A DNA stretch of 64,000 bases from Chryseobacterium shigense (GTDB lineage Bacteria; Bacteroidota; Bacteroidia; Flavobacteriales; Weeksellaceae). Where the stretch lies: positions 682,001 to 746,000 of the forward strand of contig NZ_FTNY01000004.1 of the NCBI RefSeq assembly GCF_900156575.1, in the 5' to 3' direction. The position numbers were made by a program, and so were the translations under genes. Positions 1 through 8,800 of the stretch are shown one piece after another. The notes under the pieces were generated by a model. It was not told where the DNA came from and did not search any database. It saw nothing but the letters and a program-made list of their open reading frames with translations. Each line of letters opens with the position of its first letter. The stretch's first letter is position 1.

Positions 1-132
1 TTGAAACCTACTGATTTTACGATTCACAATTCTTTAGAAAGAATCAAGGAAAAAGGAGATTTGTTTAAACCGGTTTTGGGTAAGGGAATTGATATGATGA
101 AGGCGTTGGAATTGTTACAGGGAAATGGCTAG
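1..132 (+). CDS. ligD: C-terminal end of probable DNA ligase D (NHEJ), partial
   Basis: An open frame runs from the first base to a TAG at 130-132 and codes for 43 residues; the start lies outside the window. The residues read KPTDFTIHNSLERIKEKGD followed by LFKPVLGKGIDM. This resembles the last segment of the LigD polymerase/primase domain, where an FTI-x-N/T stretch is followed by an RL/RI..GD-L/W motif and, in Bacteroidota, a KPVLGKG tail. LigD joins DNA double-strand breaks together with Ku. The call rests on recalled family motifs over a short stretch, so it is moderate. Confidence 0.6.
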   Translation: MKPTDFTIHNSLERIKEKGDLFKPVLGKGIDMMKALELLQGNG

Positions 133-204
133 TTTTAAACACAAATTTTACAAGAATTTTTGGATTTAATTGCTACTTTATGTTTGCAACGGCATTTCAC
201 CCAG

Positions 205-663
205 CTAAGAATTAGTATTCAAATTTTCAATTATTTTTAGGTAACTATCAATCCAACTTTTATCTTTAATTGTATTGATGACCCAATAAAGATTGTTGGT
301 TATTTCATTAATTGACAATCCAATTTTATTTTTACAGAACGTTAGTTCGAGTTCTAAACTCTGAGCAAGAAGCTTTAGATAATCAACATTGTTAATCTTA
401 GAAAAACATTCACAGAAAACATATCCAGAATGATATTTTCCTTTTAATTTAAAATTTGTATGATCTAAAAGATAAGAAATAATATACATTTGAAAATCAG
501 ACCAATTAAAGACGAATTCTATAAAATCCTCTTCCTCTTGTGTTGTAAGACCACTTACTCTATTTTGAATGAACGGAAAGTGATTATCTTCAAAATGTTC
601 CTGAGCATGATCTAAACTAATACCATCTATATAATCTTTGATTTCTAAAAATTTATGTTTCAT
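205..663 (-). CDS. Hypothetical protein, 152 aa
   Basis: I do not recognise this family. The frame can be extended to a TTG at 672, but the ATG at 663 gives the natural start (MKHKFLEIKDY) and leaves a 9-bp gap after the upstream SDR gene, so the two are probably cotranscribed. The product is soluble, with no signal peptide or membrane segment, acidic in its first half and rich in aromatic residues. It contains an EEEDFIEF stretch and ends in an amphipathic helix. The size and isolated character would suit a small immunity-type or orphan protein, but nothing in the sequence proves that. Confidence 0.6.
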   Translation of the reverse strand: MKHKFLEIKDYIDGISLDHAQEHFEDNHFPFIQNRVSGLTTQEEEDFIEFVFNWSDFQMYIISYLLDHTNFKLKGKYHSGYVFCECFSKINNVDYLKLLAQSLELELTFCKNKIGLSINEITNNLYWVINTIKDKSWIDSYLKIIENLNTNS

Positions 664-672
664 AAAAAACAA

Positions 673-1407
673 TTAAGGTAATTTCGCTACCAAACTTTCA
701 GGCAATATTTTCAAAATCGTATAAATAATTTTCCATTTAAAATTCGGGACGATAGTGAAAGAATTTCTTGCATTGACAATATATTTTGCTACATAATCCG
801 GTTCCATGATCAAAGATTCATTAAGCTGTAGTCCTTCATTAATTTTTGTTCTGATATATCCAATCACCAGAACATTGACTTTTATTTTCCTTGAAGCCAA
901 TTCCTGTCGTAAACCAGCCAGATATTGAGTAAACGCTGCTTTGGTGCTTCCATACACAAAATTACTTTTCCTTCCTCTCACTCCCGAAAGTGAAGACAGC
1001 CCGATCATTCGTTCCAGATGGGTATTGCTCTGATCCATTGCGATAATATTCAGGATGGAAACGGCTCCCATATAATTGACCTTCATCATCTGTTGTGCCT
1101 CTTTAAAATCTCTCAATGCTTTTTCATTATCAACGAGAAACCCTGCTGCATAGACTGCAATATGAGGTTTTACAGCAAGCTGATCATAAAATGTCTGATG
1201 GGAATCAAAATCTACCGCATCAAAATACAGGATTGTTACTTTTGAAGAATCCAGTTTGTGGTCAGCAACCAATTTTTCAAGTGAAGCAGTATCTCTTGAA
1301 GCAGCAATTACAGAAAATCCTTTTTGAATGTATTGTATAATACACTGCTTAGCTACGTCTGAATTGGCTCCCAGAATGAGAACGGTTTTGCCTGTATTTT
1401 GATTCAT
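673..1407 (-). CDS. Short-chain dehydrogenase/reductase (SDR)
   Basis: A classical SDR of 244 residues: Rossmann fold with an N-terminal nucleotide-binding glycine motif (LGANSDVA, a variant of TGxxxGxG), the central AAG motif (YAAG), a catalytic Ser in SSLSG and the YxxxK pair in YGSTK. The C-terminal extension (KWKIIYTILKILPESL) is hydrophobic and resembles that of DprE2-like SDRs, which reduce a keto-sugar on a polyprenyl lipid. DprE2 activity is therefore an inference only. The ATG at 1407 is preceded by a -7-like box (CAAAGATA on the plus strand, 1412-1419). The downstream 152-aa gene follows after 9 bp. Confidence 0.85.
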   Translation of the reverse strand: MNQNTGKTVLILGANSDVAKQCIIQYIQKGFSVIAASRDTASLEKLVADHKLDSSKVTILYFDAVDFDSHQTFYDQLAVKPHIAVYAAGFLVDNEKALRDFKEAQQMMKVNYMGAVSILNIIAMDQSNTHLERMIGLSSLSGVRGRKSNFVYGSTKAAFTQYLAGLRQELASRKIKVNVLVIGYIRTKINEGLQLNESLIMEPDYVAKYIVNARNSFTIVPNFKWKIIYTILKILPESLVAKLP

Positions 1408-1411
1408 GGTG

Positions 1412-1419
1412 CAAAGATA
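1412..1419 (-). promoter_or_regulatory. -7 element for the SDR gene
   Basis: On the minus strand this reads TATCTTTG, an exact TAnnTTTG match lying 4 bp upstream of the ATG at 1407. No TTG is found 17-23 bp further upstream, so only the -7 half is supported. It implies a very short or absent 5' leader. Confidence 0.45.
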
Positions 1420-1650
1420 TTTGATTTGATTTTATGATGGGGATCTTTTTTAAACACAAATTTTACGAATAGGTTCACGAATAACACTAATTTGTTAAAA
1501 GTTATGAGTTTTAAATGATGAGTTATTTGAGGTGGAGTGTTTCACTATTCCTTGCGTAGCAAAATTCACTATTGACCTTGCTTCATCTCGATCTCAGTCT
1601 TACCCTAAGAAAAGTCTTGTGTCTGATGTCTGATGTATTACTTAAACTAT
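1420..1650. other. Gene-free interval with simple intergenic repeats
   Basis: The gap between the SDR and yajC terminator holds no credible ORF. It contains AAACACAAATTTTAC at about 1451-1465, which also occurs at about 138-152, followed by low-complexity stretches (TTCACTATT... and GTCTGATGTCTGATG). These look like the degenerate interspersed sequences common between flavobacterial genes. No promoter for a plus-strand gene is evident. Confidence 0.4.
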
Positions 1651-1690
1651 AAAAAAACTCGGCGCGGTGAACAAAGTTCACCGCGCCGAG
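1651..1690 (-). terminator. Strong intrinsic terminator after yajC
   Basis: A perfect 15-bp inverted repeat (1658-1672 paired with 1676-1690, GC-rich CTCGGCGCGGTGAAC arm) has a 3-nt loop. On the minus strand it is followed by seven T residues (complement of A 1651-1657). It lies 23 bp downstream of the yajC stop and ends the nusB-DUF1573-yajC unit. Confidence 0.9.
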
Positions 1691-1712
1691 CCGATATTTT
1701 CAAACTAAAAAA

Positions 1713-2075
1713 TTATTTTTTTTCAGTATCGATTTCTTTTTTCTCTGCTGTTTTTTCAGCAGCTGCTTTTGCTTTTTCTCCAAAACGCGTTTCAGTAAAT
1801 TCTCTTGAAACGGCTGCTTTTTCAAATTTCAGTTTTCCTGATAAAGTTTCGATCACGAAACCATCATCCTGAACCTGAGCAATTCTTCCGTGAAGACCTG
1901 AAGTAAGGACTACTCTGGTTCCTACTTTTAAAGTTTCCTGAAAGTTTTTCTCTTGCTTTTGTTTTCTCATCTGTGGTCTTATCATCAGAAAATAAAACCC
2001 CACAAACATTACCCCCATCATGATCAGCATCATTGATGAAGATCCCTGCTGTGCCTGTAAAAAGATTGTCAACAT
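1713..2075 (-). CDS. yajC: Preprotein translocase subunit YajC
   Basis: A 120-residue accessory subunit of the Sec translocon (SecDF-YajC). One membrane helix near residues 15-33 (MMLIMMGVMFVGFYFLMIRP) ends in the family RPQ motif. It is followed by a basic stretch and the conserved small beta domain with VGTRVVLTSGLHGRIAQV. The C-terminal tail is a Lys/Glu/Ala-rich extension (AKAAAEKTAEKKE). It lies 9 bp downstream of the DUF1573 lipoprotein and ends before a strong terminator, so it is probably the last gene of the nusB operon, an order often seen in Flavobacteriia. Confidence 0.95.
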   Translation of the reverse strand: MLTIFLQAQQGSSSMMLIMMGVMFVGFYFLMIRPQMRKQKQEKNFQETLKVGTRVVLTSGLHGRIAQVQDDGFVIETLSGKLKFEKAAVSREFTETRFGEKAKAAAEKTAEKKEIDTEKK

Positions 2076-2084
2076 ATATTTATA

Positions 2085-2594
2085 TTATGGTTGGATGTTC
2101 GCTGTGAACGTTAATTTGATAGGAGCCTTATCTACGTTAGCAAATACATCTGCATACTTCTGAACGTTTCCGTCGAAGCTTGAAGAGTCAAAATGCAAAG
2201 TGATATTTCCTTTTTTACCCGGAAGGATAGGTTCTTTTGTAAAATCAGGAGCCGTACATCCGCATCCAGGTTTTACTTCAGAGATCACGAGAGGATTTTT
2301 TCCTGTATTGGTAATCTCGTAAATGTGCTGTACTTTATCTCCTTTTTTGATTTTTCCAAAATCGAAGTTATTTTCAGAAAGCGCAACTGATGTTAGGGGC
2401 TGGTTAGAAACCGGAGCCACTGCTGCATTAGCCACTGCCGGAGCTGCTGCTGAATCGGTTGGAGCTGTTTGTTGTATTGCTGTAGAATCTGCGGTTGCAG
2501 TTTCAGTACCTTGCCCTTCTTTGTTTTCTTTTTTGCAAGAAACCAAACCAAAGCCTATGATAGACAAAGCGATAATTGATAATGTCTTTTTCAT
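2085..2594 (-). CDS. DUF1573 domain lipoprotein
   Basis: Starting at the ATG at 2594, the product has 169 residues and begins MKKTLSIIALSIIGFGLVSC, a lipoprotein signal with the lipidated Cys at position 20. Upstream in-frame codons belong to the end of nusB and are not used. A low-complexity Ala/Thr/Pro linker (about residues 24-65) leads to a DUF1573 immunoglobulin-like domain (FDFGKIKKGDKVQHIYEITN, then PGCGCTAPDF, then a LHFDSS strand). DUF1573 proteins are abundant periplasmic or surface lipoproteins of Bacteroidota with unknown role. The stop of nusB lies 1 bp upstream, and yajC follows after 9 bp. Confidence 0.9.
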   Translation of the reverse strand: MKKTLSIIALSIIGFGLVSCKKENKEGQGTETATADSTAIQQTAPTDSAAAPAVANAAVAPVSNQPLTSVALSENNFDFGKIKKGDKVQHIYEITNTGKNPLVISEVKPGCGCTAPDFTKEPILPGKKGNITLHFDSSSFDGNVQKYADVFANVDKAPIKLTFTANIQP

Positions 2595-2595
2595 G

Positions 2596-3501
2596 TTAAA
2601 TTCTATTTTGATCTTTACAATATTTATCCAAAATTCCGTTAATGAAGATATTGGAACGGTCTGTTGCAAATACTTTTGCAATTTCAATATATTCATTGAT
2701 AATAACTCTTGAAGGCGTCAGAGCAAAATTATCCAGTTCTGAAATAGCAGTAGACAAAATTACTTTATCCATTAAAGAAACTCTTTCCAGATCCCAGTTT
2801 TCCAGTCTTTCACTAAGCTTTTTCTCATTAGCTTCCCAGTTATTCAGGGTATCTCTCAGAAGTTTTCCTGCAAAAACTTTATCTTCTTCATCTTTAATCA
2901 TCTTAATTAAAGTTCTGCTTTCTTCATCTTCTTTCAGGAAACCTATTGTTTTCTGTACCATTGAGTTGGCGATGTGAATATCATCATACCATGAAAGTTC
3001 TTTATCACTAAGATACTCCTGGAAATCTTCATTCTCAGCAATATATCTTAAGAAAAGCTTCCCGATAAATTTCTGATCTGCTTCAAAAGAATATCCTTCT
3101 TCTTTCATGAAATCCTGATAACGCTTCCCTGCGGTAATTCTTTGGAAAGTTTTCACCAATACATCATCATGCATATCCCATTTCAACTGCTTGTGCTGAC
3201 CTGTGAAAAATAATCTCTCAGGATTTTCTTCCAGCTTGATCAGGACCTGGTTATTGATGAATTTTTGGTTAGGGTTAATTTCAGCATCAGTTTTAAGGTA
3301 TTTGTTCTTACCAATCTCGATCTGGGTTTCTGCTAATTCTTTCAGAGCGACCAAAAAATTGATCTGATAGATGTAGAGATCATAGATTTTCTCTATTCCA
3401 GAGAACATATTTTTCTCTAAAATATCAAATTTTAAAGGATTCTGGTAGTATGAATACACTGTTTGTACTACTTTTTCACGGATTTGTCGTCTTCCTAACA
3501 T
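2596..3501 (-). CDS. nusB: Transcription antitermination factor NusB, extended form
   Basis: The C-terminal ~120 residues match NusB: a basic start (MLGRRQIREKVVQTVYSYYQ), then LMDKVILSTAISEL, then PSRVIINEYIEIAKVF and a terminal FINGILDKY. NusB binds boxA RNA with NusE/S10 in rRNA antitermination. At 301 residues the protein is about twice the length of E. coli NusB; the extra material is a middle helical region (about 40-180), which is usual in Bacteroidota. It is the first gene of the nusB-DUF1573-yajC unit, divergent from the ABC transporter. A -7 box (TATCTTTG) lies at 3523-3530. Confidence 0.93.
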   Translation of the reverse strand: MLGRRQIREKVVQTVYSYYQNPLKFDILEKNMFSGIEKIYDLYIYQINFLVALKELAETQIEIGKNKYLKTDAEINPNQKFINNQVLIKLEENPERLFFTGQHKQLKWDMHDDVLVKTFQRITAGKRYQDFMKEEGYSFEADQKFIGKLFLRYIAENEDFQEYLSDKELSWYDDIHIANSMVQKTIGFLKEDEESRTLIKMIKDEEDKVFAGKLLRDTLNNWEANEKKLSERLENWDLERVSLMDKVILSTAISELDNFALTPSRVIINEYIEIAKVFATDRSNIFINGILDKYCKDQNRI

Positions 3502-3522
3502 TCAAAGAGCTTTTTATGGGTG

Positions 3523-3530
3523 CAAAGATA
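3523..3530 (-). promoter_or_regulatory. -7 element for nusB
   Basis: The minus strand reads TATCTTTG (TAnnTTTG consensus) 21 bp upstream of the nusB ATG. A -33 TTG at the usual distance is not present. Confidence 0.45.
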
Positions 3531-3574
3531 CAAAAATTAAAATTGATGAAATTCGTAGTGTCCTTACATTTTCG

Positions 3575-3582
3575 TAAATTTG
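3575..3582 (+). promoter_or_regulatory. -7 element for the ABC transporter
   Basis: TAAATTTG matches TAnnTTTG and ends 9 bp before the ATG at 3592, implying a leader of only a few nucleotides. No well-spaced -33 TTG is seen. Confidence 0.45.
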
Positions 3583-3591
3583 TAAAACTTT

Positions 3592-5253
3592 ATGAAAGCG
3601 CTAAAAACCTTAAACCCTTACTTTTGGAAGCACAAAATATTATTGTTTTGGGGGTTACTATTCATCATTGCCAGTAATTTCTTTAATATATATAAGGTCC
3701 AGTTTGTAGGAAAGTCTGTAGATGAACTTACAAAAGGCGGGCATCTGGGTTTCAACCAACAAGTTCTGGTGTACGTTGCTATTATTGTTGGCTGCTCACT
3801 TTTAACCGGATTTTTCACCTTTATGATGCGTCAGACCATCATTGTGGCATCAAGAAGAATTGAATATGAACTGAAGAATAAAATTTACAGACATTATCAG
3901 GAATTATCCCTTACAGATTACAAGCAGACGACTATTGGTGACCTGATGAACAGGTTGAGTGAAGATGTTGTGGCCGTAAGAATGTATCTGGGACCCGGTG
4001 TCATGTATGTGGTGAACCTGGTCATCCTTCTTGTGATTACAAGTATCTATATGATAAAAACGGATGCGTCTATGACTTTATGGACCTTGTTGCCGCTTCC
4101 TATTTTATCCTATATCATATTTAAGGTAAGTTCCATTATCAATCAGAAATCGAAGATCATGCAGAAAAGCCAGTCTGCGATCTCCACTTTTGTGCAGGAC
4201 AGCTTTTCAGGGATCAGAGTGGTTAAATTTTTTGCTAAAGAAAATTACATCAAGAAGAACTATGGCATCAAGGTTACTGATTATCAGAACAAAGCTTTAG
4301 ACTTAGCGAAAACCGAAGCCTACTTCTTTACCATTATTCTATTCGTCATCGGACTGCTTAATGTTGCCGTGATTCTGGTGGGCGGACAGAAATATATTGC
4401 AGGAGAATTGAGTGTCGGTAAAATTGCTGATTTCTTTATGTATATCAACATCCTGATCTGGCCCTTCTCTATGGTAGGTTGGGTAACTTCTGTCAACCAA
4501 AGAGCTGAAGCTTCGATGCAGAGGATTAATGAATTTATGGATAAAAAGTCGGAAGTCATCAATACCAATTTTGAGAACTATCCTATTAAAGGGGATATTG
4601 AATTCAGGAATGTCTCTTATGTTTATCCGAATACAGGCATTAAAGCACTGGAAAACCTAAGCTTTAAAATCAAAGCCGGAGAATCCCTTGCCATTATGGG
4701 TAAAACAGGAAGTGGAAAATCCACGATCGCTCTTTTGCTGTGCAGACTTATTGATCCTACTGAGGGAGAGATTTTCATTGATGGCAAGAATCTAAAAGAA
4801 CATAATCTGACGAATTACCGGAATTTTATTGGCTACATTCCTCAGGAAAGTTACCTGTTCTCCGACTCTATTGAAAACAATATCGGTTTTGCCATCGATC
4901 ATCCTTCTCACGAAAAAGTAGTGGAATACGCAAAGATGGCAGATGTGGATAAAAATATTGTTGAATTTAAAGAACAGTATAAAACACTTGTCGGTGAACG
5001 CGGAGTGATGCTTTCGGGAGGTCAGAAGCAAAGAATATGTATTGCAAGGGCTTTAATAAAGGACCCCCATATCATTATTTTTGACGATTCTCTGTCTGCT
5101 TTGGATACGGAAACCGAGCAGAATATTCTTGAAAATATAGACCGGAAAATCCACAATGCCACATCCATAATTATCACACACAGAGAGTCTAGCGCTCAGA
5201 GAGCTGATAAAATCATCAACCTCACCGAAATTGCCAATTCTGTAACTGCTTAG
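3592..5253 (+). CDS. ABC exporter (membrane and ATPase domains fused)
   Basis: A 553-residue half-transporter of the MsbA/MdlB type. Six membrane helices fill roughly residues 15-300. The nucleotide-binding domain follows, with Walker A GKTGSGKST (about 370-378), signature LSGGQKQR (about 474), Walker B IIIFDD (about 495) and H-loop ITHR (about 528). The residue after the Walker B Asp is Asp rather than the catalytic Glu, a variant common in MdlB-like exporters, which often work as heterodimers. No second half-transporter gene is adjacent. The substrate is unknown; lipids or peptides are typical. It is divergent from nusB. Confidence 0.93.
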   Translation: MKALKTLNPYFWKHKILLFWGLLFIIASNFFNIYKVQFVGKSVDELTKGGHLGFNQQVLVYVAIIVGCSLLTGFFTFMMRQTIIVASRRIEYELKNKIYRHYQELSLTDYKQTTIGDLMNRLSEDVVAVRMYLGPGVMYVVNLVILLVITSIYMIKTDASMTLWTLLPLPILSYIIFKVSSIINQKSKIMQKSQSAISTFVQDSFSGIRVVKFFAKENYIKKNYGIKVTDYQNKALDLAKTEAYFFTIILFVIGLLNVAVILVGGQKYIAGELSVGKIADFFMYINILIWPFSMVGWVTSVNQRAEASMQRINEFMDKKSEVINTNFENYPIKGDIEFRNVSYVYPNTGIKALENLSFKIKAGESLAIMGKTGSGKSTIALLLCRLIDPTEGEIFIDGKNLKEHNLTNYRNFIGYIPQESYLFSDSIENNIGFAIDHPSHEKVVEYAKMADVDKNIVEFKEQYKTLVGERGVMLSGGQKQRICIARALIKDPHIIIFDDSLSALDTETEQNILENIDRKIHNATSIIITHRESSAQRADKIINLTEIANSVTA

Positions 5254-5294
5254 CGGTTTCGTTCTCAATTGTTAAATAAATCATAAAAAAAATT

Positions 5295-5323
5295 TTGTGA
5301 TTAAAAGAATTCTTTTATATTTG
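5295..5323 (+). promoter_or_regulatory. Bacteroidota-type promoter of the PUR gene
   Basis: TTG at 5295-5297, an 18-bp spacer and TATATTTG at 5316-5323 form a full -33/-7 match upstream of the ATG at 5353. Confidence 0.7.
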
Positions 5324-5352
5324 TTCTTAACAAGATTAAAAAATATCTAACA

Positions 5353-5688
5353 ATGAGTGAATACAAGGAACGCCATGAAAATGAAATTTTCACAAAGGTG
5401 TTAAAAGCGGGGAGAAGAACTTATTTCTTTGATGTGCGCGAGACGAAAGCAGGAGATTATTATCTTACGATTACCGAAAGTAAAAAGAATTTCGGGGAGA
5501 ATGGGGAAGCTACATTCGAGAAGCACAAAATTTATCTTTACAAAGAGGATTTTAAAAGTTTTCAGGAGATGTTCAATGAATCCACAGATTTCATCATTAA
5601 TGAGAAGGGGGAGGATGTAATATCAGAAAAACACGACAAGGACTTCAAAAGCAAATCATTCACTATTGATTCTGACGACGAAGTATAA
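5353..5688 (+). CDS. PUR family DNA/RNA-binding protein (DUF3276)
   Basis: A 111-residue protein of the bacterial PUR-alpha-like family: one PUR repeat starting at FTKVLKAGRRTYFFDVRETKAGD, followed by YYLTITESKK and an acidic C-terminus. Family members are small nucleic-acid-binding proteins fixed in Bacteroidota; their cellular role is poorly known. It has its own promoter (TTG, 18 bp, TATATTTG) and its own terminator at 5710-5736, so it is monocistronic and probably well expressed. Confidence 0.9.
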   Translation: MSEYKERHENEIFTKVLKAGRRTYFFDVRETKAGDYYLTITESKKNFGENGEATFEKHKIYLYKEDFKSFQEMFNESTDFIINEKGEDVISEKHDKDFKSKSFTIDSDDEV

Positions 5689-5709
5689 AAAAAGAATATC
5701 TAAAAACAC

Positions 5710-5736
5710 AAGCATCTGAAAAAGATGCTTTTTTTT
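5710..5736 (+). terminator. Intrinsic terminator after the PUR gene
   Basis: An 8-bp stem AAGCATCT/AGATGCTT (5710-5717 and 5723-5730) with a 5-nt loop, followed by T residues through 5736. Confidence 0.85.
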
Positions 5737-5801
5737 ATGCCTGCTTCTCACAAAGGAGAACATATTAATAATGTGATGATAACAGATATTGATGATCTAA
5801 A

Positions 5802-5835
5802 AAAAGAGTATACTTTCTGATCAGTATACTCTTTT
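5802..5835 (-). terminator. Intrinsic terminator after the DUF4132 gene
   Basis: A 13-bp perfect stem (AAAAGAGTATACT, 5802-5814, with 5823-5835) and an 8-nt loop. The minus strand continues into a T run, and the hairpin lies 21 bp past the stop of the minus-strand DUF4132 gene. Confidence 0.85.
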
Positions 5836-5856
5836 CTGTATGATTTTTATTACAGG

Positions 5857-8800
5857 TTATACAAACTCTCTTTTGATCTGCGAAAGAATGGTGGGATCCT
5901 GTATTTCATGGTCTTTGGCCAATAATAGGACTTTAGACAGGACTTCAGCCGATTTCGGGTCATCATCTGCAAAAGGCAGAAACAATCGTCCTCTGTGCTG
6001 GGAATGAACCGGAACAATCGAAAGATATTTCCCCGGAACCTGATGGACTACCGCACTGCCTAAATGTACACTGTATTCTGCCATTTTACCTTTCACCAAT
6101 ACGTGTGAACCTTCAATAATTACATTATCCAGTTTAAATAAACGGGCAGTTTCTTTCATCAGTACCACTCTCATTTCTATCGAAGAATGACTGGCTTCCG
6201 GATCTACTCCCCCTACGTGAGCTACCGATACTACCAGATCTATATCCCGCATTACTTCTGAAAACAGCCTTGGATTGATGTCTTCAAAAGGAATGTTCTT
6301 ATAGTCTTTTAATGAATGAAATTCTATGGTTTCCAACGTTGGATGTTCTACCTCAGCAGGAGAAAACCAGTTGGCTGCAGCATACATTTTTACCTGAAAT
6401 CCTTCTTTATGATACACTTTTTGTAAACCTTCCTCGTAATCTACTTTCCAGCCTCTTGTTTTAAGCAAAGCCAGGGTCTGCTTCGGCTGAACCTGATGCC
6501 CCGCATAACGGCGTGACACAGATTTCTCCTTCAGCTCATCAGGGGTCGGCACATACAATTCCCGGAATATCTGTTTGAATGGCTGAATAAGTTTTTCCGT
6601 AAAACTGTAGTGCTGATAATCACTCCAAACGGAATGTTGATGCAAATCTACACAATGGGCAATACGTAAAGTACCGGTTGGGGTTACTTCATGAATTTCC
6701 CCATGAGCATCAACCAGATTTCCTTCATGATAGAATCCTATTTTGTTATCGCTGGAAATAAACACCAGCTTTTCGAGGTGTTTTACTATGACAGGGTGCT
6801 CGAAAAGGTTTTTAATTTCTGTAAAAAGAAACTCATCCCCTCTGATCATCGCTTCTTCCAGTCCTTTTCGGGAACGCGTCCACTGTTCACGCATTATTTT
6901 ACGATAGTTTCCTAATTCTGCAATGGCTTTGTCCTTTTTTATTTTTGGTGGAATAGATTTGAGCTGCTTATCGTCTCTGAATACTACGATTTCAGCTTTT
7001 CCATCCGTTTCTATAATTAAGCCTACGGTGACGCCATCAATAGTCACCTGTGTTTCTTTTGACAGAATAGTCTGAATCTGCTTCGTTTCCATAGCCCATG
7101 TCAGTCTTATCGGATCCGGATATCCTGCATTCCGGGCAAGATTTTCCAAGGCGACCCGAATCGCCAGAGCTTCACTCGCCTGTTTCATGGAACCAAATTC
7201 CTTACTTTCCTTTTTAAATTGTTGAATATACTCGTATCGGCTCAACACATCTTTCTCCGGATTTGCTTTACTCAGCGGCACAAGTCCATACACGCGAAGA
7301 TAATCCTGATCGCGCTTGTCTTTTACTTTTGCGGTGACCTCTTTTATTTTCAAATCACCTGTAAGCGTATCGGAGTAAAGTCGTGCCCGGCGATGTCCGT
7401 TTCCGTCGGAAATATATTTAGCAGATTCATACAGCATTTCCCAACGGGCTTTGCCCAGTTCTTTATACGCTTTTATGAACCACTCCTTATCGACTGCCCC
7501 ATCCTGAAATTCCTGTACGTCTACGGATGAATATTTGGCGACTTCACTTTCCAGTTCTGAATTCTGCGCCTGATAGGTACTTGTTTTGGTATGGGCATGC
7601 ATCCACCAGATTGCTGAATCCAACCCTTTCCAGCCTAAATACGTACTGATGAGTTTCTGCCACTGCGGTGCATAAACAGCTGCCTGTATCAGACGGAGTT
7701 CTGAAATTTTCTCTTTCTTCATGAGTTCATTGAATGATTCCTGGGTATCACTTTCCAAAGGATGAGAATTTTTGATCAGATAAGAAAACAGTTTCTGCTT
7801 GGTCATGCTTTCGTTGCCATAGCTGTAAATATAGTTGGCATACAAGGTCGATTTCCCAAGCCCTTTTAGCAGCTGCACAAGACGATTGGTTCCGTAGATG
7901 GTCTGAAACTCCTGAACAAATTGCGAAACGGCAGTATTCGCATCACCACGAATAAGTTCCACATCCAGAAATTTATTCTGAATCTCTTCTATGATCGGTT
8001 TCAGGAATGGAAATGTATCTGTATATCTTTCCTGATGATGGTAAATCGTATGGGTCTTTGCTCTTGTAAGATCCCTTATCACCGAATCTGCTGTAAAAAT
8101 TCCCTCATAGAACTCATCTTTTGTAATAATATTCAGCTCGTACGCTTTGCAGAATAAGTAGAAATTCGGAACGGAATATTTTTTATTTTCTTCCAGTCCA
8201 TTATATTGCATCCAGCGGTAAAGATTCCACTGTTTGACATATTGTTCATCGGTAAGATCTTTAAATGGAACTGCCTGTAAAAATACATTGAAAAAGCCCG
8301 TCTGCTGCCAGCCGGTCCCTCCTCCATAATAATACTCTCTTTCCTTGGTCTTATAATTGATCACATCATCCGGAAGGTGAGCAAACAGCGTACTGCAGGC
8401 ATCGATCAGAAAATCCGTTTTCTCCTCAAATACAAACTTGTATTGTAAAATTTCCAGAATTCTTTTAACGGGATTGTCCCAGTAATAGTCGCTTTTCAGA
8501 GGATTAGGGATAATACCCTTGTGATAGAATACATAATTGTCAAGGAAATCTCTGAACTTCTTACGGTCGCAGGTTTCAGCGAAAGTCAGCAGGAATAAAT
8601 CGCGCGGCTGAAGTCCCGAATCTTTATACCACTGTGCCCATATTTCATGCAGAGGATAGTTTTCAGCGATCTGTTCAGAGGTGAAATTTTCCGTATTATT
8701 TCTGATGTGCCGGAAGGAATTTCCCATCAAGAGGGTTATTTTGGCCCCATTCCAGTCGTCTGCTTCGTATTCATAGTCTTTATTTTTCAGGAATAAGTCG

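Noticed and set aside
1451..1640. Repeated stretches as a CRISPR array
   Set aside because: The repeats are short, irregular and not separated by uniform spacers; no cas genes are present.
2596..3501. NusB length as evidence for a fusion with a second enzyme
   Set aside because: The extra middle region is helical and shows no second domain; extended NusB is usual in Bacteroidota.
4990..5100. Walker B Asp-Asp in the ABC exporter as a dead ATPase
   Set aside because: The DD variant is frequent among MdlB-like half-transporters, and all other motifs are intact.
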